A stretch of 29,913 nucleotides of DNA. It comes from Alectoria sarmentosa. Taxonomy: Eukaryota; Ascomycota; Lecanoromycetes; Lecanorales; Parmeliaceae. How positions within the stretch are numbered: the first letter of the stretch is position 1; every line of letters starts with the position of its first letter. Both the position numbers and the translations under genes were made by a program. The notes beneath the pieces were generated by a model. The model was given only the letters and a program-made list of their open reading frames with translations, was not told the origin of the DNA and made no database searches. This document shows positions 1 to 10,262 of the stretch, in pieces. Location: assembly GCA_009733775.1 (NCBI GenBank), contig WOGZ01000368.1, forward strand, positions 1-29,913, in the 5' to 3' direction.

Positions 1-54
1 AATTAAATTAAATTAAATTAAATTAAATTAAATTAAATTAAATTAAATTAAATT
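1..54. repeat. (AATTA)n pentanucleotide repeat at window edge
   Basis: About 10.8 uninterrupted copies of AATTA run from the first base. It is a pure 5-base microsatellite with no G or C. It differs from the common fungal telomere repeat TTAGGG, so it does not show that this is a chromosome end. A contig or window breaking at a simple repeat is a likely reason for its edge position. Confidence 0.95.
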
Positions 55-662
55 GCGCAAACGAAATGTTTTTTATTTGATGTTATTGTTTTGATTCGAG
101 CAATTTTGAAATTTTCATTTTCTTTAATAATTATTTTTTTCGTTAATTAACACTTTATGCTGTGCAACCTTGCTAGATTGATTAAACTTGAGAGTTTGAA
201 CTTCTATGATGAGGGGGTGGGTGGTCTATTATCGTAATGGTATTCATTGAGATGAAAGGTTAGGGTAGCTTAAACTAGCTGTTGATTGTACCTAGATTTG
301 GGAATATTATTTGCTTGGTTGGTCGGGTTCGCTTGAGACGTTGTCATTGTCATTGGAATTTGCTGAGGGATTTTTTTGATTTATTTTTTATACCTGGAGA
401 GTTGGGCGAATGTTGCTCGATTTGAAGTTGATACTTTGGGGGGAGGGGAGGAGGGAGGGGGGATGGGACTGTCGTTGGGAATGTTTGGATTGATGAACGG
501 GGAGGGATTTTGGCTGTGAAGGCTTTCGTGGCGGGCTTTTGACGGTTTGAGTGTGCAGGCTTTTTTGAGTACGGGCGGTCATCTTACGGTTAGTTTATAG
601 TTGATAGATAGAGGACGCCGATTTTGATTTGTCTTCGCGCTAGGACAGATGTGAGTTGTTCA
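55..662. other. AT-rich noncoding spacer with one G-rich run
   Basis: No convincing gene is seen. The stretch is T-rich with homopolymer runs. At 438-467 the plus strand carries five G-runs of three or more separated by one to four bases, which fits a potential G-quadruplex. The minus-strand open frame at 388-582 is Ser/Pro/Lys-rich and low in complexity, and I do not regard it as coding. Confidence 0.6.
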
Positions 663-710
663 ATTGGTGTCCTCCCTCCAACAATTGCTCGGGTTCTGGA
701 CACACCGAGT
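663..710 (+). repeat. diverged third copy of the 49-base repeat
   Basis: This stretch aligns without gaps to the right arm of the inverted repeat at 936-984, with roughly two thirds identity. The shared blocks are ATTGG, GTCCTC, TTCTGGACA and CGAGT. It is in direct orientation relative to that arm. The match was made by eye and could be partly chance, but the ordered blocks suggest common origin. Confidence 0.4.
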
Positions 711-854
711 CCTGAACCAAGCACATACTCTCGTCAAAACCCTCCAATGCAGGGAGTTTGTGTACACCAATAAGTCCTGAGTGAGCGTATGCTGTCTCCT
801 CTCGTATTCTGGTATCACGTTGATTGTCAATTGATTTTCTATGCTGGTTACCAT

Positions 855-984
855 ACTCGTGCTGTTCAGAAGTGAGTTACTTGATAGAGCGAGGACACCA
901 ATAGATCAAGCGACATCTGGCTAGGTGGAAAGATGTATTGGCGTCCTCGCTCTATCAAGCAACTCACTTCTGGACAGCACGAGT
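855..984. repeat. 49-base inverted repeat, 32-base spacer
   Basis: Positions 855-903 and 936-984 are reverse complements over 49 bases with three mismatches, all of them transitions. The spacer is 904-935. The DNA could form a long hairpin. It lies 90 bases upstream of the NLR start codon, so it may sit in that gene's promoter or 5' leader. The short string TACACCAAT also recurs beside these repeats near 759 and 984. It could be a miniature inverted-repeat element or a foldback remnant. I did not find clear target-site duplications. Confidence 0.85.
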
Positions 985-1074
985 ACACCAATGAGCGCTG
1001 CGGCCAGAGCCGGCTTCACCTCGTAGTATATCGGACGCTTACATTTGACTTCCATCCTGCCGTATCCCACCAAA

Positions 1075-4000
1075 ATGGATCCACTTAGCATTTCTGCTAG
1101 TATTACTGCGTTACTCCAACTCACCTCGACAGTCATACAATACCTGAATGGCGTCAAGGGGGCCCCCGAAGATCGTCGAAGGATTCTGTCGGAATTAGCC
1201 AGCGTCAACGGAATTCTCTTCATTCTCCAGGATCAGGCGGATCACGCCAAGCAGGGTGACCGATGGTCTTCAACATTACAGTCACTTAGCATGCCAGAAG
1301 GCCCCCTGGACCAATTCCGGACTTCACTCGAGCGCTTGTCATCCAAACTTGCCTCGCCGGCTACAGGGCTGAAGAAATTGGGCAAGGCTATTACTTGGCC
1401 ATTCCAGCAAGAAGAGATCAAAGACATTTTAGGTAGCATTGAACGGCAGAAAGCGCTATTGAACTTAGCGCGGCAAAATGATCATATGTGAGATGTTCCG
1501 TTTTCTGCCCCATCTTCGATCGATTCAAAGCTAAGCCCTCTCCTCGTGCAGAATACTCTCCAAAGCCATCAAAGATGATGTGACACTCATGCGCGATGAA
1601 GTCGGAGAGGTTGCCAAAGGAGTGAGTAGTATACAGATGAGCCAAATAAGTCCGTCATCCCAGAAAACGCAGTCACATAATCCTTTCATCTTGATTCGAA
1701 GAGCTACTCTTGAGCAGTACTATGGACTTCTAACATTCATTTCATGTACTCTTGAGATCACTTCCCTCATCTAAACATATATTGAGATCCTTTGCTGCGT
1801 TTAATATGTACATATGTACTCGCATTTCGTACTTACGAGATGCAGCCAGTGAGCATCTGAGGATCATTGAATGGCTCGACGCGCCAGATCCATCGACGAA
1901 CTATAATAGAGCGCTGAGAGACCGCAACCCAAAAACAGGCTCATGGTTCATCAAGAGCAGTGTATTTGCTGACTGGAAAACCACACGGGGGTCGTTCATT
2001 TGGCTGCACGGGATCCCTGGCTGCGGCAAGACCATTCTCAGCTCTACGGTACTAGAGAATGTGCTCCATAAATGCCATGCGAAGCCCAACTCGGCGATAC
2101 TGTTCTTCTATTTCGACTTCAATGATGCCAAAAAGCAGGGACATGAGGAAATGATACGCTCGTTGATTTGTCAGCTCTCCATGTACTGCGCAAGTCCAGT
2201 GCTGCGAAATCTGTATTCGTCATATTTGAATGGTGGGCGGCAACCGACCTGGGAAGGGCTTTTAGATTCATTACATCAAGTTATGACCTTTTTAGGCGAC
2301 ACGTACATCATTCTTGACGCTCTCGATGAATGCACAGATCGAGATGAGCTCCTCACGGATCTTGAAAGAATCGTATCTTGGGGGGACGTCAACTTGCATG
2401 TGTTGGTTACTAGTCGAAGGGAAAAAGAAATTGAAGGGGCTCTGACACCATTGACCAATGAGCAAAGTAGAATTAACATTCAGAGCGCAGTTGTCAATGC
2501 TGACATTCGCACCTATATACACGACCGGCTTCGGATTGATCGAAAATTGCAGAGATGGCAAAACCATCCGAAAGTGCGGCTGGAGATCGAGAATACACTT
2601 GCGTGGAAAGCGGACGGGATGTAAGACAACCGATCGTTTGAGTGTTCATTACACTAAGCTTAAATGCCAGGTTTCGGTGGGCAGCATGCCAGCTCGATTC
2701 GTTGAGGGATTGTTTTACCCTATTTCACCTCCGCCAAGCTATGGGATCTCTTCCCAAGACTTTAGACGACACGTACGCGCGCATACTTTGTGATATTGAC
2801 AAACGCCACAATCACTACAATCGATATATCTTGAAGATATTGCAATGGTTAACCTTTTCTGCTCGGCCATTGCGACTCGAAGAAGTCGCAGAGATTTTTG
2901 CTATCGACATTTGTGGAACCCCTCGGTTTGATCCAGAAAGACGGTTGCCTGAATCACGAGAAATAACAACAATATGTTCGAGTCTCATCACGCTAACAAA
3001 TGATACCTACAATGCCTCTTCTGAAGAAAGCGACGCCTCTTCTGAAGAAAGTGATAGCGAGCCCAGTGGGGACTCTCAGGATCCGGATAACCACAGCATG
3101 GCTGCGACCTCTGACTCAAAAGGCTCTGTGACCTTCGTCAGACTGGCGCACTTCTCCGTCAAAGAGTATCTAGTTTCGGACAGGATTCGGCATGGATCGG
3201 CTCCGAGTTACAGCATCCGAGAGATAGAGTCCCATGGGCTTATAGCAGCAGATTGCATTTCATACATTCTGCAATTTGACGAGCCGGGGTCTATGACGCC
3301 TGAGACCCTCGAACTATCTCCACTTGCTCATTATGCGGCAAAATTCTGGGTATTTCATGCCCGATGGTTTGAGAAAGGACCGATCAAATCTACAAATCTC
3401 TTGATCATGGAGCTTTTTATGACAAAGGGAGAAGGCTTTTTGAACTGGATCCGGATTGTCGATATCGACTCTGAAAATGGGAAATCAGGCCACAGATTGG
3501 ATGACCTCACCCTTCGACTATACTACGCGTCGCTGGCTGGGTTGTTCGAGCCAGTAAAATTGCTAACCGAGAGGAATTTGGATGTCAATTCCCAAGGTGG
3601 TCGTTTTGGCAACGCACTTCAAGCAGCGTCATACTCGGGACAGGTTGACATTGTACGAGTTTTATTGGAAAACGGCGCTGAGGTTAATGCTCATGGGGGA
3701 TACTATGGCAACGCACTTCAGGCAGCGTCTTACTCGAACTGGATTGACGTCGTCCAGATTTTATTGAATAATGATGCTGATGTTAATGCTCAAGGGGGAC
3801 ACTATGGCAACGCTCTTCAGGCAGCGTCTTACATGGGCAGGATTGCTGATGTTAATGCCCATGGTGGCATTTTTGAATATGCCCTTCACGCAGCGTCACG
3901 CTCGCAGCAGGCTGGCGTCGTACATGCCCTTCTTAGCAACGGCGCTGATGTCAATGCCAAAAGCAAGGAGCTTGGTACCGCGCTACACGTTGCGTCAGTT

Positions 4001-4957
4001 GAAGGTGGGGAAGAAATAGTCAAGGTTCTTCTAGACAACGGCGCGGATCCCAATATCGAGGGTGGTATCTGGGGCCTTCCACTTTATACAGCATCAGTAA
4101 ACGATGCTGAAAAAGTAGTGAGCTTACTGCTCGATTACGGGGCTGATATCAACGCTGGATCCTCATACTTCAGCTCTGCACTTGCTGCAGCATGTAACTT
4201 CCGACATGAAAAAGTAATAAAACTCCTGTTTGAGAAAGGGGCTGATATCAACCCTCGGGCCGACATCAGACGGTGGCCAAGTGCCTTGTGTATCGCATCC
4301 GAGTACGGTTATGAGAACGTGATGAAGATGCTACTTGATAAAGGGGCTGATGTCAACGCTCAGAGTCACGGAATGTTTAATGGAAATGCATTGCAGGGCG
4401 CATCAGCGAATGGTCATGAGAACGCGGTCAGGATGCTGCTTGACAATGGGGCTGATGTCAACGCTCAGAGTTTGAACGGAATAATTTATGAAAATGCATT
4501 GCAGGGTGCATCAAAGAACGGCCATGAGAACGTGGTCAGGATGCTGCTTGACAATGGGGCTGATGTCGACGCTTTTGGCTACAGTCGGGGGGGCAATGCG
4601 TTGCAGAGCGCATCAGGGAACGGTCATGAGAACGTGGTCAGGATGCTGCTTGACAATGGGGCTGATGTCGACGCTCCTGGCGACGACTTGCGGGGCAGTG
4701 CGTTGCAGGTTGCTACGAAGAATGGCTATGAGAACGTGGTGAAGATGTTGCTGGCAAAAGGAGCTGTGATGCCAAAGGAAGAAATCTCAGAAAAGGAACG
4801 GGAGAGCGAAGGGGAAAGCGAGCAGGAAAGCGAACAAGACTGCGGACAGCAAAGCGAACAGGAAAGCGGACAGGAAAGCGAACAGGAAAGCGAACAGGAA
4901 AGCGAACAGGAAAGCGACTCACCTGCGTCGTACGCCAGTTCCGCGATCGCGGAATAA
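1075..4957 (+). CDS. STAND/NLR-like receptor: HeLo-like N-terminus, NACHT, ankyrin repeats
   Basis: Predicted exons are 1075-1487, 1552-about 1628, 1846-2620 and 2671-4957, giving about 1183 residues. The N-terminus (1-160, starting MDPLSISASITALLQL) matches the fungal STAND N-terminal HeLo-like type, which in known members is linked to membrane-damaging cell death. The NACHT NTPase has Walker A GIPGCGKT near 219, Walker B IILDALDE near 317 and a sensor-like LVTSRRE. The GMFRWA..QLD segment typical of this family is restored exactly by removing the 2621-2670 intron. An Asp/Ser/Glu-rich insert follows, then about 13 ankyrin units (700-1120) and an acidic SEQE tail. ATG 1075 is the first in-frame ATG with a purine at -3. 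The donor of intron 2 is uncertain: several in-frame choices between 1626 and 1650 keep phase, while the GTGAGT at 1622 does not. The likely role is cytoplasmic recognition of non-self or self in heterokaryon incompatibility or innate immunity; the ligand is unknown. Confidence 0.9.
4313..4760 (+). repeat. near-identical ankyrin-coding DNA repeats, about 102-108 bases each
   Basis: Four consecutive units begin at about 4313, 4418, 4526 and 4628 and share long stretches such as GTCAGGATGCTGCTTGACAA; a fifth, more diverged unit starts near 4730. Each encodes one ankyrin repeat of the form GHENVVRMLLDNGADV. Variation is concentrated in the loop after the ADV..A segment, where length also differs by a few codons. 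Identity between units is clearly higher than in the upstream repeats (3560-4310), which suggests recent duplication or homogenisation. Confidence 0.9.
4856..4915 (+). repeat. 12-base tandem repeat encoding SEQE tail
   Basis: Five copies of GAACAGGAAAGC, one with a single change, lie in frame at the 3' end of the NLR gene. More degenerate copies extend back to about 4800. The repeat adds the four residues EQES per unit, so copy-number change would keep the reading frame and alter only the length of the acidic tail. Confidence 0.93.
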
Positions 4958-7437
4958 AACATTCTGTTGCAGCGAACCACAGGGATGCGGAAAGACCGAT
5001 TCACCGACCAAGTCGAGCAACATGGATCGGTCTCGCGGCTACTACATGTGGCTTCTTTACGTACACTACTTACTTTTCTTCGGTCTCTACCTCTTCAGTT
5101 ATGACTTTCAACAGTTCGCTACTGTACAGGCCGCCCCAGTTGCGTTTGCATCCGTCGAAACTCTCCCCGTAATACTTGTGCACTTGCTGGGCAAGCAAGG
5201 ACCCACGATTTCCTTACCGCTTCACGGCTGCATGTCGTCTTGCTGAGGCGTGTGTATCTGCTTCTCTGGGCGTAGTACTCGGTAAAATGAAAGCACCAAT
5301 GTTAAATAGCAGATAGTGCAAAGATTGAAGAGTTGTGGTCTGGAGGCAAGTTTGCAGTGATGGACAGATTGATACCACCTTGGCTACATAGTCTTTTCCT
5401 GCAAGGCAGAGATGAATATGGGGATGAACAGGATGCCGTTTCGGGCGCGCTGTCCTGCTGATGTGGAAATCATTTGTACGAGAAGAAATCCCTAGCGAAA
5501 TGTGAACCGAAACTATTTGCAAGGCTGTCGTGATGAACGTGAAATATAATTTGGAGAACGAACTCAAGCGCCATCACTGGGAATCTCTCACACACTCGTA
5601 TCTGAAGAAGGACTGCAAAGAGAGAGATAAAGATCAGAACACTAAATAACGACCGTTTTGATTTAAATTCTCTTTCTCATACTTCCGCACTACCAAACCC
5701 ACTCTAGGGAATGTATGCCGCCCGTCTGCCAATCCACAGCGGGTTCCTAGTCTTCAATATGTTGAAAGAATGGTTGGTTCCCAGCCTCCTCCGGCCTGTT
5801 GCCATGCCAACCACATACTTTTCTACTATATAGAGGACTGCTCCAGGGAAGCTTTGGGAGAATAATCAATCCATTTCTTCACATTCCATCATCATATTTC
5901 AACACAATAGCGAGGTGTCTCTTGTGCGCCGGCGAATGCGGTATTGGGCACACGGCCGGATGGGGTGGCTGCGTGCGGCTTAGATGGGTAGGTAGACGGG
6001 TTGGGTCTGGCTTGGTTGGCATTGACAGTGCGGATGATTGAGAGGGGGCGTTTGGGATTGATTGGCCATTTGGGAAAATGAAGGGTGTGGGTGGTAGAGG
6101 TGCGGTGGGAAGCTTGGGGTTGGAGTTGTGCTGGAGAAGTGGGTCCTTGGGTTTGTGGTGGTGTAGGGATTGGCTGCGGAGAGTTTATTGGGCGCAAGTA
6201 ACATGGAGGATATAGAGTTGAGGGCCGATTCTCTCTCTCTCTCTCTGCTGAATGAAATGTTCTTCTCTCCATAGCGCCCACCCCACCTGGGAACACAGAG
6301 AAATGGTAAAAGGAACAAACAAACAAAACTATCTCCTCCAAAAATGGTCAACAAAACACAGTACATTACGCCTCCGTCATGTTCCTCGGCTTCCTCAACG
6401 CCTTCGCTCTCGTAGATTTCGTCACCAGCGAGTCCAATAAGTCCTCCTCTTGCCGTGTCGAGGTCGCCTTGCTGAGCATCTGACTATCAAGAAGACCGAG
6501 TCTGCTTGTTTATTCAGTTTGACGCCGCCGCTGCAAGCTGTCTCTGCGGGCAGGAGGGGATGCTGATGCCGAGATTGGTGGGAGATTTGGATTCGGTGAA
6601 GCTACCGCCGGATTTAATTTCGCTTCTACTCGAAAATGCCATCAAGGAAGTAGAGAAAAAGCGCTATCGCAAACGCTCCACTTGGGTCTCCTTGATTGGC
6701 CTTTCAGAAATCGCTCGCCACACGATCTTTGAAGTAGCCGCAGCTGTAGCGAACACGGAGGCAATTGCTGGTAGAGCTATGTACTGCTGCTGTTCTTATT
6801 GTTGGAGGGAGAAGCTGGTGCGGAGTTGGGGGTTTTGATTTTGCGGGGGTAGCTAGCTATGATTGCAAGGGCTGAGTCTCCGAGAGCTGGATTTGAGATG
6901 TAGGAGAGCATCTCCACACCTGCAAGAGCAGACAATAAAGCAAGGATCTCGCCACGCTATCAAAGATCAATGAAACGTCCCAAGGCAAGGTTCCCGCCCT
7001 ACATAGGCTCGCGTGCGGGTGGCGAAGAGTAAAAGTGTAACTACGACGACGACGACGACTCGTGTGCATTTGTAGGCTAGGAGGTTGCGCTCGACGGCGC
7101 GAAAATAGGGTTGGGTATGTTGTATGAATGAGATACGCAATTCAAGAGGGCATGAGGGGAGGAGGGGAGGGGTTCGTTACATGATGGGTTGCGCCGATTT
7201 CGTGTCTTTTGTAGAGAGCGCTTGTTTGGCGAATGTGTATATAGAGCAGGTCAAAATCCCACGAGCAATGCAACATCCTTATCCATCCCAAGCACTTTTC
7301 CAGGTCTCGCATCAAGATCAAGATCAGCAAAAGCAGCTTTTAGCACAACCAGACTCTCAGCTTTAGGATTCTAGCACCCTGATCATCTCGTCATATCGAT
7401 CAAAATCAATTTCATCATCAAACATCAATCCATCAAA
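4958..7437. other. 2.5 kb region without a convincing gene
   Basis: Several open frames occur but none has family resemblance. A 74-codon ATG frame at 5022-5246 (+) has a hydrophobic stretch after MDRSRGYYMW and could be a small membrane or secreted peptide, but it starts only 64 bases past the NLR stop and may just be its 3' UTR. On the minus strand, three pieces look mildly coding: about 6950-6790 (AGVEMLSYISNPALG and on, after a pyrimidine-rich CAG), about 6785-6665 (ALPAIASVFATAAATSK), and about 6482-6366 (an acidic stretch after TAGTCAG). They are out of frame with one another and I could not join them. Microsatellites are (TC)n at 6230-6247 and (ACG)n near 7043-7060. Confidence 0.5.
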
Positions 7438-7503
7438 ATGTGTCATAAGAATCGAGGACCTCGCTGCACAACTTGCCGCAAACCTGCCTTTCACCACCGC
7501 TGA
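7438..7503 (+). CDS. possible 21-codon ORF, perhaps a truncated gene start
   Basis: The peptide is MCHKNRGPRCTTCRKPAFHHR, beginning with two closely spaced Cys pairs and many basic residues. The 50 bases before the ATG are rich in ATCAA and CATCA motifs and end in CATCAAAATG, which is very like a filamentous-fungal 5' leader and start context. The frame closes at TGA only five bases from the stop codon of the convergent membrane-protein gene. It may be the surviving 5' end of a lost gene, a short peptide gene, or chance. I see no splice donor that rescues a longer frame. Confidence 0.2.
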   Translation: MCHKNRGPRCTTCRKPAFHHR

Positions 7504-7508
7504 CAGGG

Positions 7509-8959
7509 TTAGGATCCTGGCGCTCCTGGCCCCTCAAAGGGATTTTCATCGTCAAACTTTGTGTTGATCAACAGATTCGAAACATCGCCGTATTTCATCA
7601 CCGTGACTAAGAGCTGCTCGACCAGCCAGTATGTCTGTAAACCAGCATGCGGATGTAACAGGACAAAAAAAAAAGGAGCAACGACACCAGTGGTGCCTAT
7701 GGTCAAAATGAGCATCCAAGTCCATCGTTCCAACTTTTCCCTTGGCATATAAGGGCTCTGCATCTCTGTCACCAGAAGTGCAGGGACATCTTTGAATATG
7801 ATCGTGTAAGCGAGCAACTGATCCTTAATAGAGTCCCCTTCGAAGATCTGCAGGCGTAGCAGCTTTGCGCCTTCGGGCCCTGGGGAAGTGAACTCGGGGT
7901 CCGAAGGCATGGCCCATCGAGAAAACATCCTTCGGCCAATGTCTGGCAAGAGATCATCGAGCTCGGGTGAAAGGCGTCCAAGGTCTTTGTTAATACGCTT
8001 GATAATCTTGTTACCAACTGGCCAGATTGTGTTGGCGACCCCCATGATGATAGTTGCAGGTAAAGCCAGAGGGAAGAAACGATATTGGTATCCGAGGACC
8101 TTGCTCTCAAATTCGGATTGTAATTTAGGGGCCCATGAAGGACGAGTCCGGCCACCTGGTCCATCGTCTGGGTGAGTCCTGGCAAATGTTGTGATACCCT
8201 TGAACTGGTTGGTGTAGGTCATGACTGTCGATTCTTGGAAAAGTACCACTAAGAAACGGCTTATCTCGGACACGACGAATAAGACTTTCAGCCCCGGGTT
8301 GGATGTGTAGTGCAAAAGAAAAAAAGTCCGGACTAGATGAATGCTTCCGCTCCACACTATAAACATACTGTATCGCGCGAAAGATTTCGCAGCAACATCC
8401 AATAAGACACTGCTGCTTAATCGAACAGTCTGTGTGGTAGGTACATCGGGCTTGGGCCGTCCCATATATGGAACCACGAATTGACATAGATTCTCCATGA
8501 CTTTGAGATGCTCAAAGATGTTGCTGGAATTTTGAAGCTCATGGTCTGTATGCTCATTCTAGGTTTATGATTTAGTATCAGATCAGACGCTAAATGGTAG
8601 ATAGCCCGTGTGATACATACCGAAGCAGAGCTAAGTACAGCGATTCGCGTCACATTAGTGAAGGGACGTGACCAGCTAGGACGTATCTTCAACCTAATTT
8701 CTTCTTTCAAGTCTTCTTTTTGGGAGTGCAATAGAGACAGACGTTTCAAGCGGAACCTAGAATCACGAGGAGGCTCAAAAACGAAAGTGTAAATTGCCTC
8801 GAGAATGATTAGGCCGATCGAGGAGTCGAGAGAGCTTAGGCATGCTCGAACGATAGAATCGGCACCTGAAAGTCCCGCAAGGTTGTCCGTGGAAAGCACG
8901 AAGAACTGTAACGCTACAGTGAGGACCGCGATAACGGGCTGCGCAGGAATGGAACTCAT
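7509..8959 (-). CDS. multi-pass membrane protein of unknown function
   Basis: There are two exons, 8959-8621 and 8558-7509, joined across a 62-base intron with donor GTATGT and acceptor CCTAG; phase is preserved at the junction. The product is about 462 residues. I do not recognise a named family. Hydrophobic segments that could span a membrane lie near residues 8-24 and 50-64, then four or five more in exon 2, including the stretches SMFIVWSGSIHLVRTFFLL, VLFVVSEISRFLVVLF, FFPLALPATIIMGVA and WMLILTIGTTGVVAPFFFVLL. The loop after the first pair is basic (RFRLKRL..), and the C-terminus is polar. The start is placed at the first ATG (MSSIPAQPV); a CTGTACAG acceptor upstream near 9051 leaves room for an extra 5' exon. 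Its 3' end converges on the 21-codon ORF at 7438. Confidence 0.75.
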
Positions 8960-10262
8960 TGCGTTGACTTGGTCTCGGTCATCGACACTGTAGAGTCTAA
9001 CAAATAGACAGATCACAAGACTGGGACTACTGGTTGCTGTACAGAATGAGAAAGCAAGCTGTTAGACCGGTATGGAATTGCAACGATCATAGAATCAAGC
9101 TAGGAATAATTGTGGGCTCCGCACTTTTGCAAATACTGTTGCGAGAACAGCCTACGGAGCGGAATAATTAGTAGCCGAGATAGTAGCAGATGATGGCTAT
9201 GATTATGTAATAATCGTATCTGAACCACATAAGAAGAAAACATGAAGGTGACCATGACTCGAATTATATATTATAAAGAAACTTCGAAATCGGTTTCAAA
9301 CTTTCATTTAACTTCTATAGCGAGGGACGAGCTAAGTGTGTGGCACGATTTCCTAAGACTGAGCGCCAGCTACCCAAAGATGCAGCCTACTTTAGATAGG
9401 CGGCGGCGGCAATCGATCTGTTGCACTGCGCCTCCACCAGCTGCCGTGTAGTTGACACGCCCGGAGCTGCTTGTCTCAAAAAACGGTCCTGCTTCCGACG
9501 AGTTTTAGATTTTCGTTCTCCGCCACTCAGCTGTGGTCGAATGTTGGTAATAGAGCCCCCGGGACAGAGATCCACGGGAGCGGTACGATGCCTTGCAAAG
9601 CGCTTTTGGCAAACTGTTCGGAAATCCCTGAGGAACCTCCCGTCCTAGGACCTGTATTCGCACCCATCTCTTTTGATCAAGTTCTGACTGAGCTCGGGTT
9701 CTGACGAGGAAGACGGCCATGAGATCGATGGCGATCGAGTATGGGAGGATGCTCGGGAGAGGCCAGAGTGGATTTGTGGCCTTTATAAATGCCGTCTGAG
9801 ATCTTCGATTGTTGATGTAACGCCACGACTTCGTTTGCAATCTCGGTGCCTTCGCCTCCCGTTTTTCATGTCGGCGTTAGTATGGGCACATCTAGGTTTT
9901 GAGGTAAATTCATGTTGTTGGGGGAAAACCAGTTGACTCATCCAGCACTCCCATTTCATACTTCGAATATAAGGTATGTGAACGGCGGTGAGTAATGAGA
10001 TAGATAAGAAATTGATGGCAATACGGGAAATCTCCGGATAGAAAAGCAAAGACGACAGTGATATAGACGCGAACATATGCCGCGCGCTCAAATTGTGTAT
10101 CTATTGTACAAATTCGCTAGAGATGATACATCGAATGCAATCGCTACCGCATGCTCTGCTTTGATTTACAAGCCTTCGCCGATGTCGACGCCTCGCTCAT
10201 ATCGGTTGGCCCCGATGGTTCTTGTGCAGTCTTTTCTCATGAAGTCGAAGAGTGCCAATACC
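8960..10262. other. intergenic, no gene recognised
   Basis: Open frames on both strands here are short, overlap each other and show no domain. The minus strand from 10262 backward holds the 3' flank of the Gly/Ala-rich gene, and 8960-9120 is the 5' flank of the membrane-protein gene. I see no tandem repeat or RNA gene. Confidence 0.5.

Noticed and set aside
1..54. telomere repeat
   Set aside because: The unit AATTA lacks the G-rich strand of known telomeres, and no subtelomeric helicase gene follows.
1075..1500. HET-s-type amyloid motif at the NLR N-terminus
   Set aside because: I see no Asn/Gly-rich HRAM, PP or sigma-like motif. The sequence is an alpha-helical HeLo-like domain from the first residue.
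4958..5250. paired effector gene next to the NLR
   Set aside because: NLR/effector pairs are known in fungi, but the 74-codon ORF here has no HeLo, lipase or peptidase features and may be 3' UTR.
5892..6366. two overlapping minus-strand frames of 128 and 149 codons
   Set aside because: Both are Pro/Thr/Ser-rich translations of skewed sequence containing a (TC)n tract and have no family resemblance.
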